DNA from: Xylanibacter muris
GTDB taxonomy: Bacteria; Bacteroidota; Bacteroidia; Bacteroidales; Bacteroidaceae
DNA: 64,000 bases
Direction: 5' to 3'
Assembly (NCBI RefSeq): GCF_013166605.1
Contig: NZ_JABKKF010000002.1
Coordinates: 186,001-250,000 of the forward strand
Below the pieces are notes generated by a model. It ran no database searches and was not told the DNA's origin. It was given only the letters and a program-made list of their open reading frames with translations. Numbering within the stretch: position 1 is the first letter of the stretch; every line of letters begins with the position of its first letter. The position numbers and the translations under genes were made by a program. Of this stretch, positions 15,532-23,798 are shown one piece after another.

Positions 15532-16572
15532 TTATTTGTTGTATGTTCTCAGTGCTCCGAGCAGTTCGTTGTTTTCGCTTTTCTTGCCTACGGTAATTCT
15601 CAGGCAATTGTCGCACATCACCACATTCGTGCGGTTCCTCACAATGATGCCTTTGTCCGTCAGATAGTTGTAAACGCCTTGCGCATCGTTCATTTTAGCC
15701 AGAAAGAAGTTTGCGTCTGTAGGGTATACCTTCTCGCATATAGGCAGCATCTTCATTGCCTCTATCATGCGGCTTCTCTCGAGCAGGATGGTTTTCACCC
15801 ATCCTTCCACGTTTATGGCATTGTCGAGAATATTGGCAGCCTGGTTCTGTGTGAGCAGGTTGATGTTGTATGGATATTTCACATTATTGAATATCCTTAT
15901 GACATCGGCCTGTGCGTATGTCATGCCCAAGCGTATGGCCGCACAACCCCACGCCTTGCTCATGGTGTTCAGCACGATGAGGTTGGGATATTCGGTTATT
16001 TCGTATCTAAGCGACTTGCGTGTGGAGAAATCGCTATAGGCCTCGTCTACCACCACAAAGGCATCGAACCGTTCTATAATCTTTCTTATCACGTCATGGT
16101 TGAGATCATTGCCTGTGGGATTGTTTGGGCTGCAAATCCAGATGGCCTTGGTGTTGTTGTCACATTGTGCGAGGATTGCATCGGCATCGATGTCGTAGTC
16201 GTCATTGAGCCTCACCGGACGATATTCCACACCGTTGATGTCGGCACATACCCTGTACATGCCGTATGTAGGGTCTATCGCCACCACATTGTCTACGCCT
16301 GGAACGGTGAAACACCTGTATATCATGTCTATAGCCTCGTCGCTTCCGTTTCCGAGGAATATGCACTCTTCCGGCACCCCCTTTATCTTGCTTATTTTCT
16401 TCTTAAGCTCCTTCTGCAACGGGTCGGGATACCTGTTCAGCGGAGAGTTATATGGGTTCTCGTTGGCATCAAGAAATACCGTGGCTTCATTTCCGCTGTA
16501 TTCATCGCGTGCGCTGCTGTAGGGCTTGAGGTTCCAAATATTCGGTCTTGTAAGTTGTTGCAAGTTTCTCAT
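15532..16572 (-). CDS. hisC: Histidinol-phosphate aminotransferase
   Basis: 346 residues, the family's normal length. It is a PLP-dependent class I/II aminotransferase converting imidazole-acetol phosphate to histidinol phosphate. Visible: [20 protein letters not shown] at the N-terminus, [28 protein letters not shown], the [10 protein letters not shown] substrate/cofactor loop, [10 protein letters not shown] with the PLP Asp-x-x-Tyr, and the Schiff-base lysine in [16 protein letters not shown]. It is third in hisG-hisD-hisC, 12 bases after hisD. A 569-codon open frame on the opposite strand is a codon-bias shadow. Confidence 0.97.
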   Translation of the reverse strand: MRNLQQLTRPNIWNLKPYSSARDEYSGNEATVFLDANENPYNSPLNRYPDPLQKELKKKISKIKGVPEECIFLGNGSDEAIDMIYRCFTVPGVDNVVAIDPTYGMYRVCADINGVEYRPVRLNDDYDIDADAILAQCDNNTKAIWICSPNNPTGNDLNHDVIRKIIERFDAFVVVDEAYSDFSTRKSLRYEITEYPNLIVLNTMSKAWGCAAIRLGMTYAQADVIRIFNNVKYPYNINLLTQNQAANILDNAINVEGWVKTILLERSRMIEAMKMLPICEKVYPTDANFFLAKMNDAQGVYNYLTDKGIIVRNRTNVVMCDNCLRITVGKKSENNELLGALRTYNK

Positions 16573-16584
16573 TGTCTTCTGTTT

Positions 16585-17871
16585 TTATCTGTTGATGTGT
16601 TCAATTCTGACGGTCATCGCGTTTTTGTGACCGTCGAGCTGTTCGGCCGCAGCCATTATCTCCACGGCTCTTCCGATGCTTCTCACTCCCTGTTCGGAGA
16701 GATGCTGGAATGTAATCTTTCGGCAGTAGCTGTCGAGGTTCACTCCGCTATAGGCTGTGGCGTAGCCATGTGTGGGCAGGGTGTGGTTGGTGCCGCTGGC
16801 ATAGTCGCCTGCGCTTTCACAGGCATATTTGCCGAGAAACACGCTGCCTGCGTTTATCACCTTTTCTGCTGTCTCGTTGTAGTTTTCCGTTTGTATTATC
16901 AGATGTTCGGGTGCGTATGCATTGACAAGTTCCATAGCCTCGTCAAGAGTTTCCACCAGTACGGCCTTGCTGTTGTCGAGTGCCTTTTCTGCAAATTCCT
17001 TTCGCGGAAGGTTTTCGAGCTGCTGCTTTATCTCTTTCTCTACGTTGCTTATGAGATGCCTGTCGGTGGTGATGAGCAACACTTGTGAGTCGGTCCCATG
17101 CTCGGCCTGTGAGAGAAGATCCGCGGCAATGAACTCAGGGGTTGCGCTGGCATCGGCCACCACGCACACCTCGGACGGCCCTGCCGGCATGTCGATGGCC
17201 ACGTCGGCAATGCCCACCTGCTGTTTGGCTGCCATGACATATTGGTTGCCGGGGCCGAAAATCTTGTATACCTTTGGCACTGTTTCCGTTCCGTATGCCA
17301 TTGCCCCTATGGCTTGCACACCTCCTGCTTTGTATATGCGGCTCACTCCTGCGATGCGTGCCGCCACGAGTATGGCCGGATTTATCTTTCCGTCACGTGC
17401 CGGTGGGGTACACATTATTATATCCCTGCATCCGGCAATCTTAGCCGGTGTGGCAAGCATCAGCACAGTGCTGAATAGTGGTGCCGTTCCTCCGGGAACG
17501 TACAGCCCCACCTTTTCTATTGGCACGCTTTTCTGCCAGCATTCCACTCCCGGCATGGTTTCCACTTTGTTTCCGGTGAAACGTTGCGACTCGTGAAACT
17601 TCCGGATATTATGATGGGCTGTGGCGATGGCCTCTGCAAGTTCTGGTGAGACGAGCCGTTCGGCCTCAGCCATCTCTTTTTCTGTGACGGCGAGCTGTTC
17701 CGGCCTTATCCCGTCAAACATTTCCTCATATTCTTTCACGGCCTCATCGCCTCTTTTCCTTATCTCGCTGAGTATCGCGCTCACATTCTCGCATAGTTGT
17801 GATGCGTCGATGTGCGGCCGGCCGGTTATGCCTTCCCACTTGTCTTTTGTCGGATATAGTATTGTATGCAT
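16585..17871 (-). CDS. hisD: Histidinol dehydrogenase
   Basis: 428 residues; oxidises histidinol to histidine with two NAD molecules in the last two steps of the pathway. Conserved blocks visible: EKVGLYVPGGTAPLFSTVLM, GGVQAIGAMAYGTETVPKV, KIFGPGNQYVMAAKQQV, IDMPAGPSEVCVVAD, LLSQAEHGTDSQVLLIT (zinc and catalytic His region), YAPEHLIIQTEN and GDYASGTNHTLPTHGYA. It lies between hisG (gap 48 bases) and hisC, presumably one transcript. Confidence 0.97.
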   Translation of the reverse strand: MHTILYPTKDKWEGITGRPHIDASQLCENVSAILSEIRKRGDEAVKEYEEMFDGIRPEQLAVTEKEMAEAERLVSPELAEAIATAHHNIRKFHESQRFTGNKVETMPGVECWQKSVPIEKVGLYVPGGTAPLFSTVLMLATPAKIAGCRDIIMCTPPARDGKINPAILVAARIAGVSRIYKAGGVQAIGAMAYGTETVPKVYKIFGPGNQYVMAAKQQVGIADVAIDMPAGPSEVCVVADASATPEFIAADLLSQAEHGTDSQVLLITTDRHLISNVEKEIKQQLENLPRKEFAEKALDNSKAVLVETLDEAMELVNAYAPEHLIIQTENYNETAEKVINAGSVFLGKYACESAGDYASGTNHTLPTHGYATAYSGVNLDSYCRKITFQHLSEQGVRSIGRAVEIMAAAEQLDGHKNAMTVRIEHINR

Positions 17872-17919
17872 GTTGTTTTGTCTCTGTCTTTTGTCTGCGC
17901 CATTTTCTGTGATATGCTT

Positions 17920-18771
17920 TCAGAGAATCATTTTCTCAATCGGTGTGACGAGTATTCCCTGTGCCCCCATTTCCTTGAGTCTTCCAATGATTTCCCAGAA
18001 CCGTTTCTGGTCGAGCACGGTGTGTACCGAGCACCATCCGTCGTCGGCAAGCGGGATGACGGTGGGGCTTTTCAGTCCGGGCAGTACTCCGATGATATCC
18101 TGCAGGCGGCTTTTGGGTACGTTCATCCTGATGTATTTCTTGTCTTCGGCATTCTTCACGGCCTCAATCCTGAAAAGCATGTCCTGCAGAATGTGCCTTT
18201 TCTCCTCACTGAGGTTTCTGTTGGCTATTATTACCGCCTCGCTTTCCATCACCGTCTCCACTTCCTTGAGATTGTTGCTCACGAGTGTGGAACCGCTGCT
18301 TACAATGTCGAAGATGCCGTCGGCAAGACCTATTCCCGGTGATATCTCGACGCTTCCCGTTATGACGTGTATGTCGGCCGTGATACCCTTGCGGTTCAGA
18401 AACCCTCTGAGTATGTTTGGATATGACGTTGCGATTTTCTTGCCGTTAAGCCATACCGTCCCGTTGTATCCGGCCTCTTTCGGAATGGCAACCGACAGCC
18501 GGCACTTGCTGAATCCCAGCCGGCATATTACCTCTGCATCCTCGCAGCGCTCGGCATATTCGTTTTCGCCCACAATGCCAATGTCGGCCACGCCTGTGGC
18601 CACGCTTTGCGGAATGTCGTCATCACGGAGATAAAGCACTTCGAGCGGGAAATTTGATGATTCGACGAGCAGGGTCCTTTTGCCTGCCCTGATTTTTATA
18701 TCGGCTTCGGAAAGTAAATTCATAGTGTCGTCAAAAAGCCTTCCTTTTGACTGTACTGCAATACGTAACAT
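17920..18771 (-). CDS. hisG: ATP phosphoribosyltransferase (long form)
   Basis: 283 residues, the long HisG type with a C-terminal regulatory ACT-like domain, so no HisZ is needed. It catalyses the first step, joining ATP and PRPP, and is feedback-inhibited by histidine. Visible: LRIAVQSKGRLFDDTMNLL at the start, YLRDDDIPQSVATGVADIGI, CRLGFSKCRLSVAIP, and the PRPP loop ADGIFDIVSSGSTLVSNNL. The C-terminal part has PGLKSPTVIPLADDGW. It is first in hisG-hisD-hisC; its promoter is at 18905-18936. Confidence 0.97.
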   Translation of the reverse strand: MLRIAVQSKGRLFDDTMNLLSEADIKIRAGKRTLLVESSNFPLEVLYLRDDDIPQSVATGVADIGIVGENEYAERCEDAEVICRLGFSKCRLSVAIPKEAGYNGTVWLNGKKIATSYPNILRGFLNRKGITADIHVITGSVEISPGIGLADGIFDIVSSGSTLVSNNLKEVETVMESEAVIIANRNLSEEKRHILQDMLFRIEAVKNAEDKKYIRMNVPKSRLQDIIGVLPGLKSPTVIPLADDGWCSVHTVLDQKRFWEIIGRLKEMGAQGILVTPIEKMIL

Positions 18772-18904
18772 AAGTTTTCGGGTTTTACTGTTTATTATCT
18801 TGTTGTTTACAATCTCTTTTCTATACTAATCGGTCATTGAAAAGACATGGTAAAATGTCGGATTAATGCGTTTTACATTGCAATGACCGATTTGGGTTTG
18901 GACG

Positions 18905-18936
18905 CAAAGTTACTTATTTCTGTGAGAATGTGCAAG
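18905..18936 (-). promoter_or_regulatory. Promoter of hisGDC
   Basis: Minus strand: CTTG (18933-18936), 20-base spacer, TAACTTTG (18905-18912). Downstream toward hisG lies an interrupted inverted repeat (CGGTCATTG near 18831 and CAATGACCG near 18885) that could be an operator or attenuator. It overlaps the divergent promoter at 18945-18952. Confidence 0.7.
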
Positions 18937-18944
18937 AAAATGTG

Positions 18945-18952
18945 TACTTTTG
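18945..18952 (+). promoter_or_regulatory. -7 box of the lytic transglycosylase gene
   Basis: TACTTTTG matches TAnnTTTG. The transcript would start near 18958, only about ten bases before the best ATG (18968), so the leader is extremely short. Confidence 0.6.
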
Positions 18953-18967
18953 CATTCAAATCGTATT

Positions 18968-20212
18968 ATGTTGATAATAATTAGAATAATAATCGTATTT
19001 TTAATCATGGCTTCGGCCTTAATGTCGTGCGGCCGTCGCGACAGTGGTGGTGAAGCTCCTTGGGGAGTGACGGAAGATAGCATAGGCTCGGACGGATGTT
19101 TTGATTTGTCGCAGATTGTGGCGAACGGTGAGCTGATAATGCTCACTCCGGGCGGTCCTGACTCCTATTATGATTATCACGGACGTAAGCTCGGCCTTCA
19201 TTATATGCTATGCCAGCGTTTTGCCGACGGTCTTGGTGTGAGTCTCCGTGTGGAGGTGTGTCGCGACACGTCCGAGATGGTGGCCCGTCTGCTCGGTGGC
19301 GAGGCCGATGTGATAGCCTGTCCGCTGACAGAAGCCGATTTGCGTGCCATGGGCGACAGCGCGGCCCTTCTGGTGCCATGCGGGGTGAGGATTGCTGCCG
19401 GAGGTGGCGGAGCGGAAAAAGCCGGTAATGCCGGCAGGCGTGGCTCAGAGGAGGCTGTGTGGGTGAGCGTGGCGGAAAAGCCGGAGCTGTGCCGTGCGCT
19501 CGACGAGTGGTTCACACCGGAGATACTCTCCGAGGTGAGGAAGGAGGAAGGCCGGTATCTGGACGGCCGCAGCGTGAAGCGTCGTGTGTATTCGCCCATG
19601 CTGAACCGCAGCGGAGGTGTAATATCCCGCTACGACGGGCTGTTCATGACCTACTGCAGGGATATCCGCTGGGACTGGAGGCTCATGGCGGCGCAGTGTT
19701 ATCAGGAGTCAACTTTCGATCCGCAGGCTGTTTCGTGGGCTGGTGCGCGCGGACTTATGCAGATAATGCCGTCAACAGCTTCAGACCTCGGACTATCCAT
19801 TGATGATATACACGACCCGGAGAAGAATATTGCCGCCGCGGCAAAGCTTACGGGACAGCTCGACAGGAAATTTTCCGACATAAAAGACCGTAACGAGCGC
19901 ATAAGCTTCGTGCTCGCAAGCTATAACGGAGGATACCATCACATACGTGACGCCATGGCTCTTGCCGGAAAGCATGGCGGCAATGCCAGCCGATGGGAGG
20001 ATGTGTCGCGGTATGTGCTTCTGCTCAGCACTCCGGAGTATTATCGCGACTCGATAGTGAAGAATGGATACATGCGCGGCTCGGAGACCGTGGACTATGT
20101 GGAGAAAATACGTAAACGATGGGAGGGATACCGCGGAGTGCGCGGCATACGTGCCGGACATTCGGGCATGGAGCCTCGCAAGGCCTCTCACAGGTCGCGG
20201 AAATTCTCATGA
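18968..20212 (+). CDS. MltF-like membrane-bound lytic transglycosylase
   Basis: 414 residues from ATG 18968. N-terminal lipoprotein signal (IVFLIMASALMSC, Cys near residue 21). Residues ~45-215 form a solute-binding-like domain (ELIMLTPGGPDSYYDYHGRK, GEADVIACPLTEADL), followed by an SLT domain: RLMAAQCYQESTFDP with the catalytic Glu, SWAGARGLMQIMP, IAAAAKLTGQLD and FVLASYNGGYHHI. This order matches MltF, which cleaves peptidoglycan glycan strands to 1,6-anhydro products at the outer membrane. It sits between the two halves of the histidine genes, divergent from hisG, with no functional link evident. The region 19390-19470 is rich in Gly/Ala codons and may be a linker. Confidence 0.9.
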   Translation: MLIIIRIIIVFLIMASALMSCGRRDSGGEAPWGVTEDSIGSDGCFDLSQIVANGELIMLTPGGPDSYYDYHGRKLGLHYMLCQRFADGLGVSLRVEVCRDTSEMVARLLGGEADVIACPLTEADLRAMGDSAALLVPCGVRIAAGGGGAEKAGNAGRRGSEEAVWVSVAEKPELCRALDEWFTPEILSEVRKEEGRYLDGRSVKRRVYSPMLNRSGGVISRYDGLFMTYCRDIRWDWRLMAAQCYQESTFDPQAVSWAGARGLMQIMPSTASDLGLSIDDIHDPEKNIAAAAKLTGQLDRKFSDIKDRNERISFVLASYNGGYHHIRDAMALAGKHGGNASRWEDVSRYVLLLSTPEYYRDSIVKNGYMRGSETVDYVEKIRKRWEGYRGVRGIRAGHSGMEPRKASHRSRKFS

Positions 20213-20243
20213 CCGTCTTGCCACGGAAACATATATAATGTGA

Positions 20244-20287
20244 GAAACGGCCTGTTCCCTGTTTTTGGGGGACAGGCCGTTCTTTTT
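20244..20287 (+). terminator. Rho-independent terminator of the lytic transglycosylase gene
   Basis: AACGGCCTGT (20246-20255) pairs with ACAGGCCGTT (20272-20281), followed by CTTTTTG, 34 bases after the stop codon. Confidence 0.88.
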
Positions 20288-20356
20288 GTTTGTAAAACAG
20301 GTCATTTCCAAATCTTAAAGCATACCGTTTCAAACTTCAAATACGCGGTTCTCAAA

Positions 20357-20444
20357 CCTTCCGACTTAAGTCAACCGACCTTCCGACTTAAGTCGGACAC
20401 CTTTCCGACTATAGTCAGACACCCTTCCGACTTAAGTCGGAAGG
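20357..20444. repeat. Array of four 22-bp palindromic units
   Basis: Four contiguous units of exactly 22 bp: 20357-20378, 20379-20400, 20401-20422 and 20423-20444, consensus CCTTCCGACTTAAGTCggacac with the palindromic core GACTTAAGTC (GACTATAGTC in unit 3). Unit 4 is a perfect 22-bp palindrome. The array is bracketed by the inverted repeat GTTCTCAAACC (20348-20358) and GGTTTGAGAAC (20487-20497). The surrounding stretch 20288-20760 holds no gene. Confidence 0.9.
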
Positions 20445-20760
20445 TAAATGAATGGGTATTTCGCGGTTGGACAACAGTCTGTTTTCGGTTTGAGAACAAT
20501 CTGTATGGATAAGTTCGGTATTTAATGAACCGATTTCGGCTGAGGCTGGTATTTGAGTGTTGCGGTCTGTTTCCGGTCAAAGAGGATTCTTGTTGTAGGG
20601 TACTTGAACATAACGTTTGTTTTTGTATCACACGTTGGTATCAAAACGATCACATATTGATATAAAACAGTTGGAATATACTAATATTAGTGAGAATATT
20701 ATACTGTAGCGTTAAGTTCCGGATGTGCAATAAACAGGTCATATAAAGGGTTTCTTTCCA

Positions 20761-20994
20761 TTATGCGGCTGTTCCTATTTCATATAAAAATTCCGGGGCA
20801 AAATCAGCTCCGTTTGCCCATTCAATCGTTACATGGGTCAATCCGTATTGGATGAATTTGTTGAGGTCAATCAATTCACCAAATACATTACCTGTTAAAT
20901 ATGGGTGTAAATCTACTTTTTTGATCACTCCGTCATTGAACTTCAAAAGTAGTTCATAATCCTTGATATAATCAACATCTACTACTCTTAACAT
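20761..20994 (-). CDS. DUF2442 protein
   Basis: 77 residues: a start like VVDVDYIKDYELLLKFNDGV, then KKVDLHPYLTGNVFGEL and VTIEWANGADFAPEFLYE. This is the compact DUF2442 fold (the 'W-x-nG-x-d-x-xPe-lye' end is typical). It follows the DUF4160 gene with a nine-base gap on the same strand. DUF4160-DUF2442 pairs recur in bacteria and are suspected toxin-antitoxin or stress modules; the role is unproved. Confidence 0.85.
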   Translation of the reverse strand: MLRVVDVDYIKDYELLLKFNDGVIKKVDLHPYLTGNVFGELIDLNKFIQYGLTHVTIEWANGADFAPEFLYEIGTAA

Positions 20995-21003
20995 GCATCT
21001 TTA

Positions 21004-21261
21004 TTATTTTAAAGGTTCTATTTTATTCAACGGCTCTCCTTTTTGGGCTTTTTCCCATAGGGTCAGTATCTCTGCCTCATGCAAGTCTATCCATTCGTTT
21101 ACTTTTGCTATGACTTTTGCGGGTGCTTGCCCGTTCACCACCCTGTCAATAACACTTATGGAACATTCATAATTACCGTACGCAAAATGAATGTGTGGCG
21201 GGTTATGGTCTCGCCAAAACAAACTTATTATTATTCCAAAGAATCTACATATTTCAGGCAT
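21004..21261 (-). CDS. DUF4160 protein
   Basis: 85 residues: PEICRFFGIIISLFWRDHNP then PHIHFAYGNYECSISV, the diagnostic DUF4160 opening (I-x-m-f-x-x-dH-x-PPHiHv.y). The end LHEAEILTLWEKAQKGEPLN is also typical. It precedes the DUF2442 gene, with a promoter (CAAA...CAAAGGTA on plus) at 21287-21318. A possible two-gene toxin-antitoxin-like module placed between hisG and hisB. Confidence 0.87.
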   Translation of the reverse strand: MPEICRFFGIIISLFWRDHNPPHIHFAYGNYECSISVIDRVVNGQAPAKVIAKVNEWIDLHEAEILTLWEKAQKGEPLNKIEPLK

Positions 21262-21286
21262 ATATAACTGTTTTTATATTACCTTA

Positions 21287-21318
21287 CAAAGGTAGGTGAT
21301 AATTTTATTACCCACAAA
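21287..21318 (-). promoter_or_regulatory. Promoter of the DUF4160-DUF2442 pair
   Basis: Minus strand TTTG (21315-21318), 20-base spacer, TACCTTTG (21287-21294): a full match to the Bacteroidota consensus. The start ATG is 26 bases downstream. Confidence 0.8.
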
Positions 21319-21451
21319 CTTTTCGGCATTTTTTCAATATTTACTTTCCTTTTACCCATAATTATCCCTTTTTGCTCACATTAGATAGGGACTAAGAAAA
21401 TAGGAACAACCTTAAATAGACCAAAAAATGAAAATTACCATATCGGAATTC

Positions 21452-21595
21452 TTATCTGCGACGGCTGAATAATCCATTCCATAGCCGTATTCCTTTTTTA
21501 GCGGCAAAGTCTACAACCTTATCATAATGCTCGAAAAGGGTTGCGGCAATGACATTGAAGCTAATCCAAACGGAATATGACAAGTCTTTGGCAGA
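21452..21595 (-). pseudogene. Possible gene remnant (47 open codons, no start)
   Basis: One minus-strand frame stays open for 47 codons with protein-like composition: SAKDLSYSVWISFNVIAATL followed by FEHYDKVVDFAAKKGIRLW and ends NGLFSRRR. It has no ATG and a stop directly upstream, so it looks like the 3' end of a lost gene. I do not recognise the family. Low certainty; the frame could be chance. Confidence 0.3.
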
Positions 21596-21616
21596 CTATG
21601 GTAAGGTTATTGTGAA

Positions 21617-21666
21617 AATCAGGGTTGTATTCCTTTTACCTTTGCAAAAGGAATACAACCCTGATT
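21617..21666. terminator. 21-bp perfect hairpin downstream of hisB
   Basis: AATCAGGGTTGTATTCCTTTT (21617-21637) and its exact complement (21646-21666) enclose ACCTTTGC. It lies 44 bases after the hisB stop on the minus strand and would terminate that transcript. Confidence 0.85.
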
Positions 21667-21709
21667 AATGCTCTTTGGTATGTTTACGGTCTGATTGCCT
21701 ATTGGGGAG

Positions 21710-22780
21710 TTACAGCACCCCTTTGCTGCTTGGCAGCTCATAGTGGCGTATGTCCCGCCTGACAGCCATTCTCAGGCTGCGGGCGAGCGCCTTGAATATA
21801 CCTTCTATCTTATGATGCTCGTTTGTGCCTTCGGCTTTGATGTTGAGGTTCATGGCGGCGGAGTCGCTGAGGCTTTTGAAGAAATGCATGAACATTTCCG
21901 TTGGCATTCCGCCGATTTTCTCACGCCTGAACTCCGCGTCCCATACCAGCCACGGTCGTCCGCCGAAGTCGAGTGCCACGGAGCACAGGCAGTCGTCCAT
22001 GGGCAGGCAGTAGCCGTAGCGTTCCGTTCCGCGCTTGTCTCCGAGTGCTTTCCGCAGGCATGTCCCGAGAACGATGGCCGTGTCTTCTATAGTGTGATGG
22101 GAGTCTGTGTGAAGGTCGCCTTTGGCATACAGTGTGATGTCCATCATTCCGTGGCGTGCTATCTGGTCGAGCATGTGGTCGAAGAATCCTATGCCGGTGT
22201 TTATATCGCTTTTCCCCGAACCGTCGAGGTTTATTGTCATGCGTATGTCGGTTTCCTTTGTCACGCGTGTAACTTCGGCCGTGCGTTCTCCGGCGAAGAG
22301 AATCTCGGAAATCTTGTTCCAGTCCATACCGTCCTGTCCGAGTATCAGTGCCTTGCATCCGATGTTTTCTGCGAACATACGGTCGGTCTCACGGTCACCG
22401 ATGACATAGCTGCCTGCGATGTCGTAGCCGGTGTTGGACATGTATTTTTCCACCATGCCTGTGCCTGGCTTTCTTCCGGGTGCGTTGTCTTCAGGGAAGT
22501 GGCGGTCGATGAGTATGTCGTCGAACGTGATTCCCTCGCCTTCGAGAGTCTGGAGTATGAAGTTGTGTACGGGCCAGAAAGTATTCTCGGGAAATGATGC
22601 CGTGCCGAGTCCGTCCTGGTTCGACACCATGACAAAGTGGAAGTCAAGGCTTTCGCGTATGAAGCCGAGATTCTTGAACACCCCTTTGGTGAATCTGAGT
22701 TTTTCAAAGGAGTCGATCTGCTCGTCGGCAGGCTCCTCTATAAGCGTGCCGTCACGGTCGATAAATAGGATTTTCTTCAT
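21710..22780 (-). CDS. hisB: Bifunctional histidinol-phosphatase / imidazoleglycerol-phosphate dehydratase
   Basis: 356 residues, two fused enzymes as in enterobacterial HisB. Residues ~1-165 are a HAD phosphatase: [12 protein letters not shown] with the nucleophile and acid Asp, [10 protein letters not shown], and [20 protein letters not shown]. Residues ~170-356 are the Mn-dependent dehydratase: [35 protein letters not shown] and [17 protein letters not shown], with the metal-binding His pairs present. It acts in steps 6 and 8 of histidine synthesis. It is set apart from hisGDC by about 3 kb and lies 28 bases behind a membrane protein gene on the same strand, which probably shares its transcript. 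No hisH, hisA, hisF or hisI is present here. Confidence 0.97.
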   Translation of the reverse strand: MKKILFIDRDGTLIEEPADEQIDSFEKLRFTKGVFKNLGFIRESLDFHFVMVSNQDGLGTASFPENTFWPVHNFILQTLEGEGITFDDILIDRHFPEDNAPGRKPGTGMVEKYMSNTGYDIAGSYVIGDRETDRMFAENIGCKALILGQDGMDWNKISEILFAGERTAEVTRVTKETDIRMTINLDGSGKSDINTGIGFFDHMLDQIARHGMMDITLYAKGDLHTDSHHTIEDTAIVLGTCLRKALGDKRGTERYGYCLPMDDCLCSVALDFGGRPWLVWDAEFRREKIGGMPTEMFMHFFKSLSDSAAMNLNIKAEGTNEHHKIEGIFKALARSLRMAVRRDIRHYELPSSKGVL

Positions 22781-22808
22781 GTTTTTATGTTGTTTGTCTA
22801 TATTGTGC

Positions 22809-23720
22809 CTATTGTTGTGCTTTCAGCCTCGACGCCTCTCCTGTCTCGATGGCTCCGTACATCACGCATGTGTTGACAATGGCCGACACACGCAGGTATA
22901 TCTGTATGAATCCGGCTACGGTGTAGACGGTGAATGCCACCGGCATTACGTATGCCGGCATGCCGAGGCTGTCGCCCATGGCCAGTCCGCTGTATGCCTG
23001 TATGTTGGCTGCCGATACAATCCACAGCGGCTGTAGGAGCAGTATGCCTATGACGCTGATTATAATTATGTTGACGAGAATTATGGCCATGATAAATCCG
23101 AAATGCCGCATTCCCGTCCTGTAGTGTCTTGCCATCAGCGGCAGGAAGGCGGTGTCTTTTTCCATCACATATTTCATGGCAGGGTATGTAGCTGGTATGA
23201 TAATCATGAAATTTATGAAAACAATGGCAAGCGCCAGTGCGGTGAGTGCCGGTGATGGCTTAAGCTCTGTTCCTGCCAGTCTTGTGAGCGCATATCCGCA
23301 GGCTCCGGTCTGGGTTGCCGTGAAGACAGTCATCAGCAGCATGAAGATCGCGGCTTTCAGCACTCTGAAGAATATCTGAGGGTTGAATGTGAGCCAGTTG
23401 CGGGGACGCGTCATCCTGTTGTTTTGTGAATATTCCGTCAGCAGTCTCACGCATCCCGAATAGCATGCTGTCTCGGCCAGTCCGCCGGCAAAAAGCAGTA
23501 CGGCAATTATCCATAGTCTGTCCGGAGAGGTATAGATTGTGGGCAGTATGGTGCATATTGCGCTGAGTATGATGGAAAAGAGCATGGCGAACGGCCATGA
23601 TGCCTTAAGTATTGTTATGAAATTGGAGGCCATGAGGCCGTAGCCGAATTTGAGGCTTCCGCTGTAGGTGCGGTCTTTGAAAATGGTTTCTGTGGTATTC
23701 TCAGACATGTTTTTATCCAT
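22809..23720 (-). CDS. Multi-pass membrane protein of unknown function
   Basis: 303 residues from ATG 23720 ([20 protein letters not shown]); an upstream in-frame ATG at 23729 is nearly on the transcription start. Six or so hydrophobic spans are visible, for example [40 protein letters not shown], and [20 protein letters not shown]. The C-terminus is cytoplasmic-like ([12 protein letters not shown]). No transporter or enzyme motif is recognised; similar uncharacterised integral membrane proteins are common in Bacteroidales. It is upstream of hisB in an apparent two-gene operon. Confidence 0.7.
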   Translation of the reverse strand: MDKNMSENTTETIFKDRTYSGSLKFGYGLMASNFITILKASWPFAMLFSIILSAICTILPTIYTSPDRLWIIAVLLFAGGLAETACYSGCVRLLTEYSQNNRMTRPRNWLTFNPQIFFRVLKAAIFMLLMTVFTATQTGACGYALTRLAGTELKPSPALTALALAIVFINFMIIIPATYPAMKYVMEKDTAFLPLMARHYRTGMRHFGFIMAIILVNIIIISVIGILLLQPLWIVSAANIQAYSGLAMGDSLGMPAYVMPVAFTVYTVAGFIQIYLRVSAIVNTCVMYGAIETGEASRLKAQQ

Positions 23721-23735
23721 TATTTTCATTTGTCT

Positions 23736-23767
23736 GTTGCAAAGGTAGTGTTTTTTTGCTATCTTTG
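23736..23767 (+). promoter_or_regulatory. Promoter of the Gfo/Idh/MocA oxidoreductase, overlapping a divergent one
   Basis: GTTG (23736-23739), 20-base spacer, TATCTTTG (23760-23767). A minus-strand -7 box (TACCTTTG, 23740-23747) for the membrane protein/hisB transcript lies inside the same 32 bases, so the two promoters compete for one site. Confidence 0.7.
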
Positions 23768-23798
23768 CATATAATAATACCTTCAATTAATAGAAATT

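Noticed and set aside
15379..17088. 569-codon open frame on the plus strand
   Set aside because: It lies fully antisense to hisC and hisD, whose motifs are unmistakable; it has no recognisable domains and results from codon bias.
17621..18634. 337-codon open frame on the plus strand
   Set aside because: Antisense to hisD and hisG; serine-rich shadow with no start context.
20357..20444. Possible CRISPR array
   Set aside because: Units are contiguous with no unique spacers, and no cas genes are present; each unit is a palindrome.
21695..22597. 300-codon open frame on the plus strand
   Set aside because: Antisense to hisB; no family motifs.
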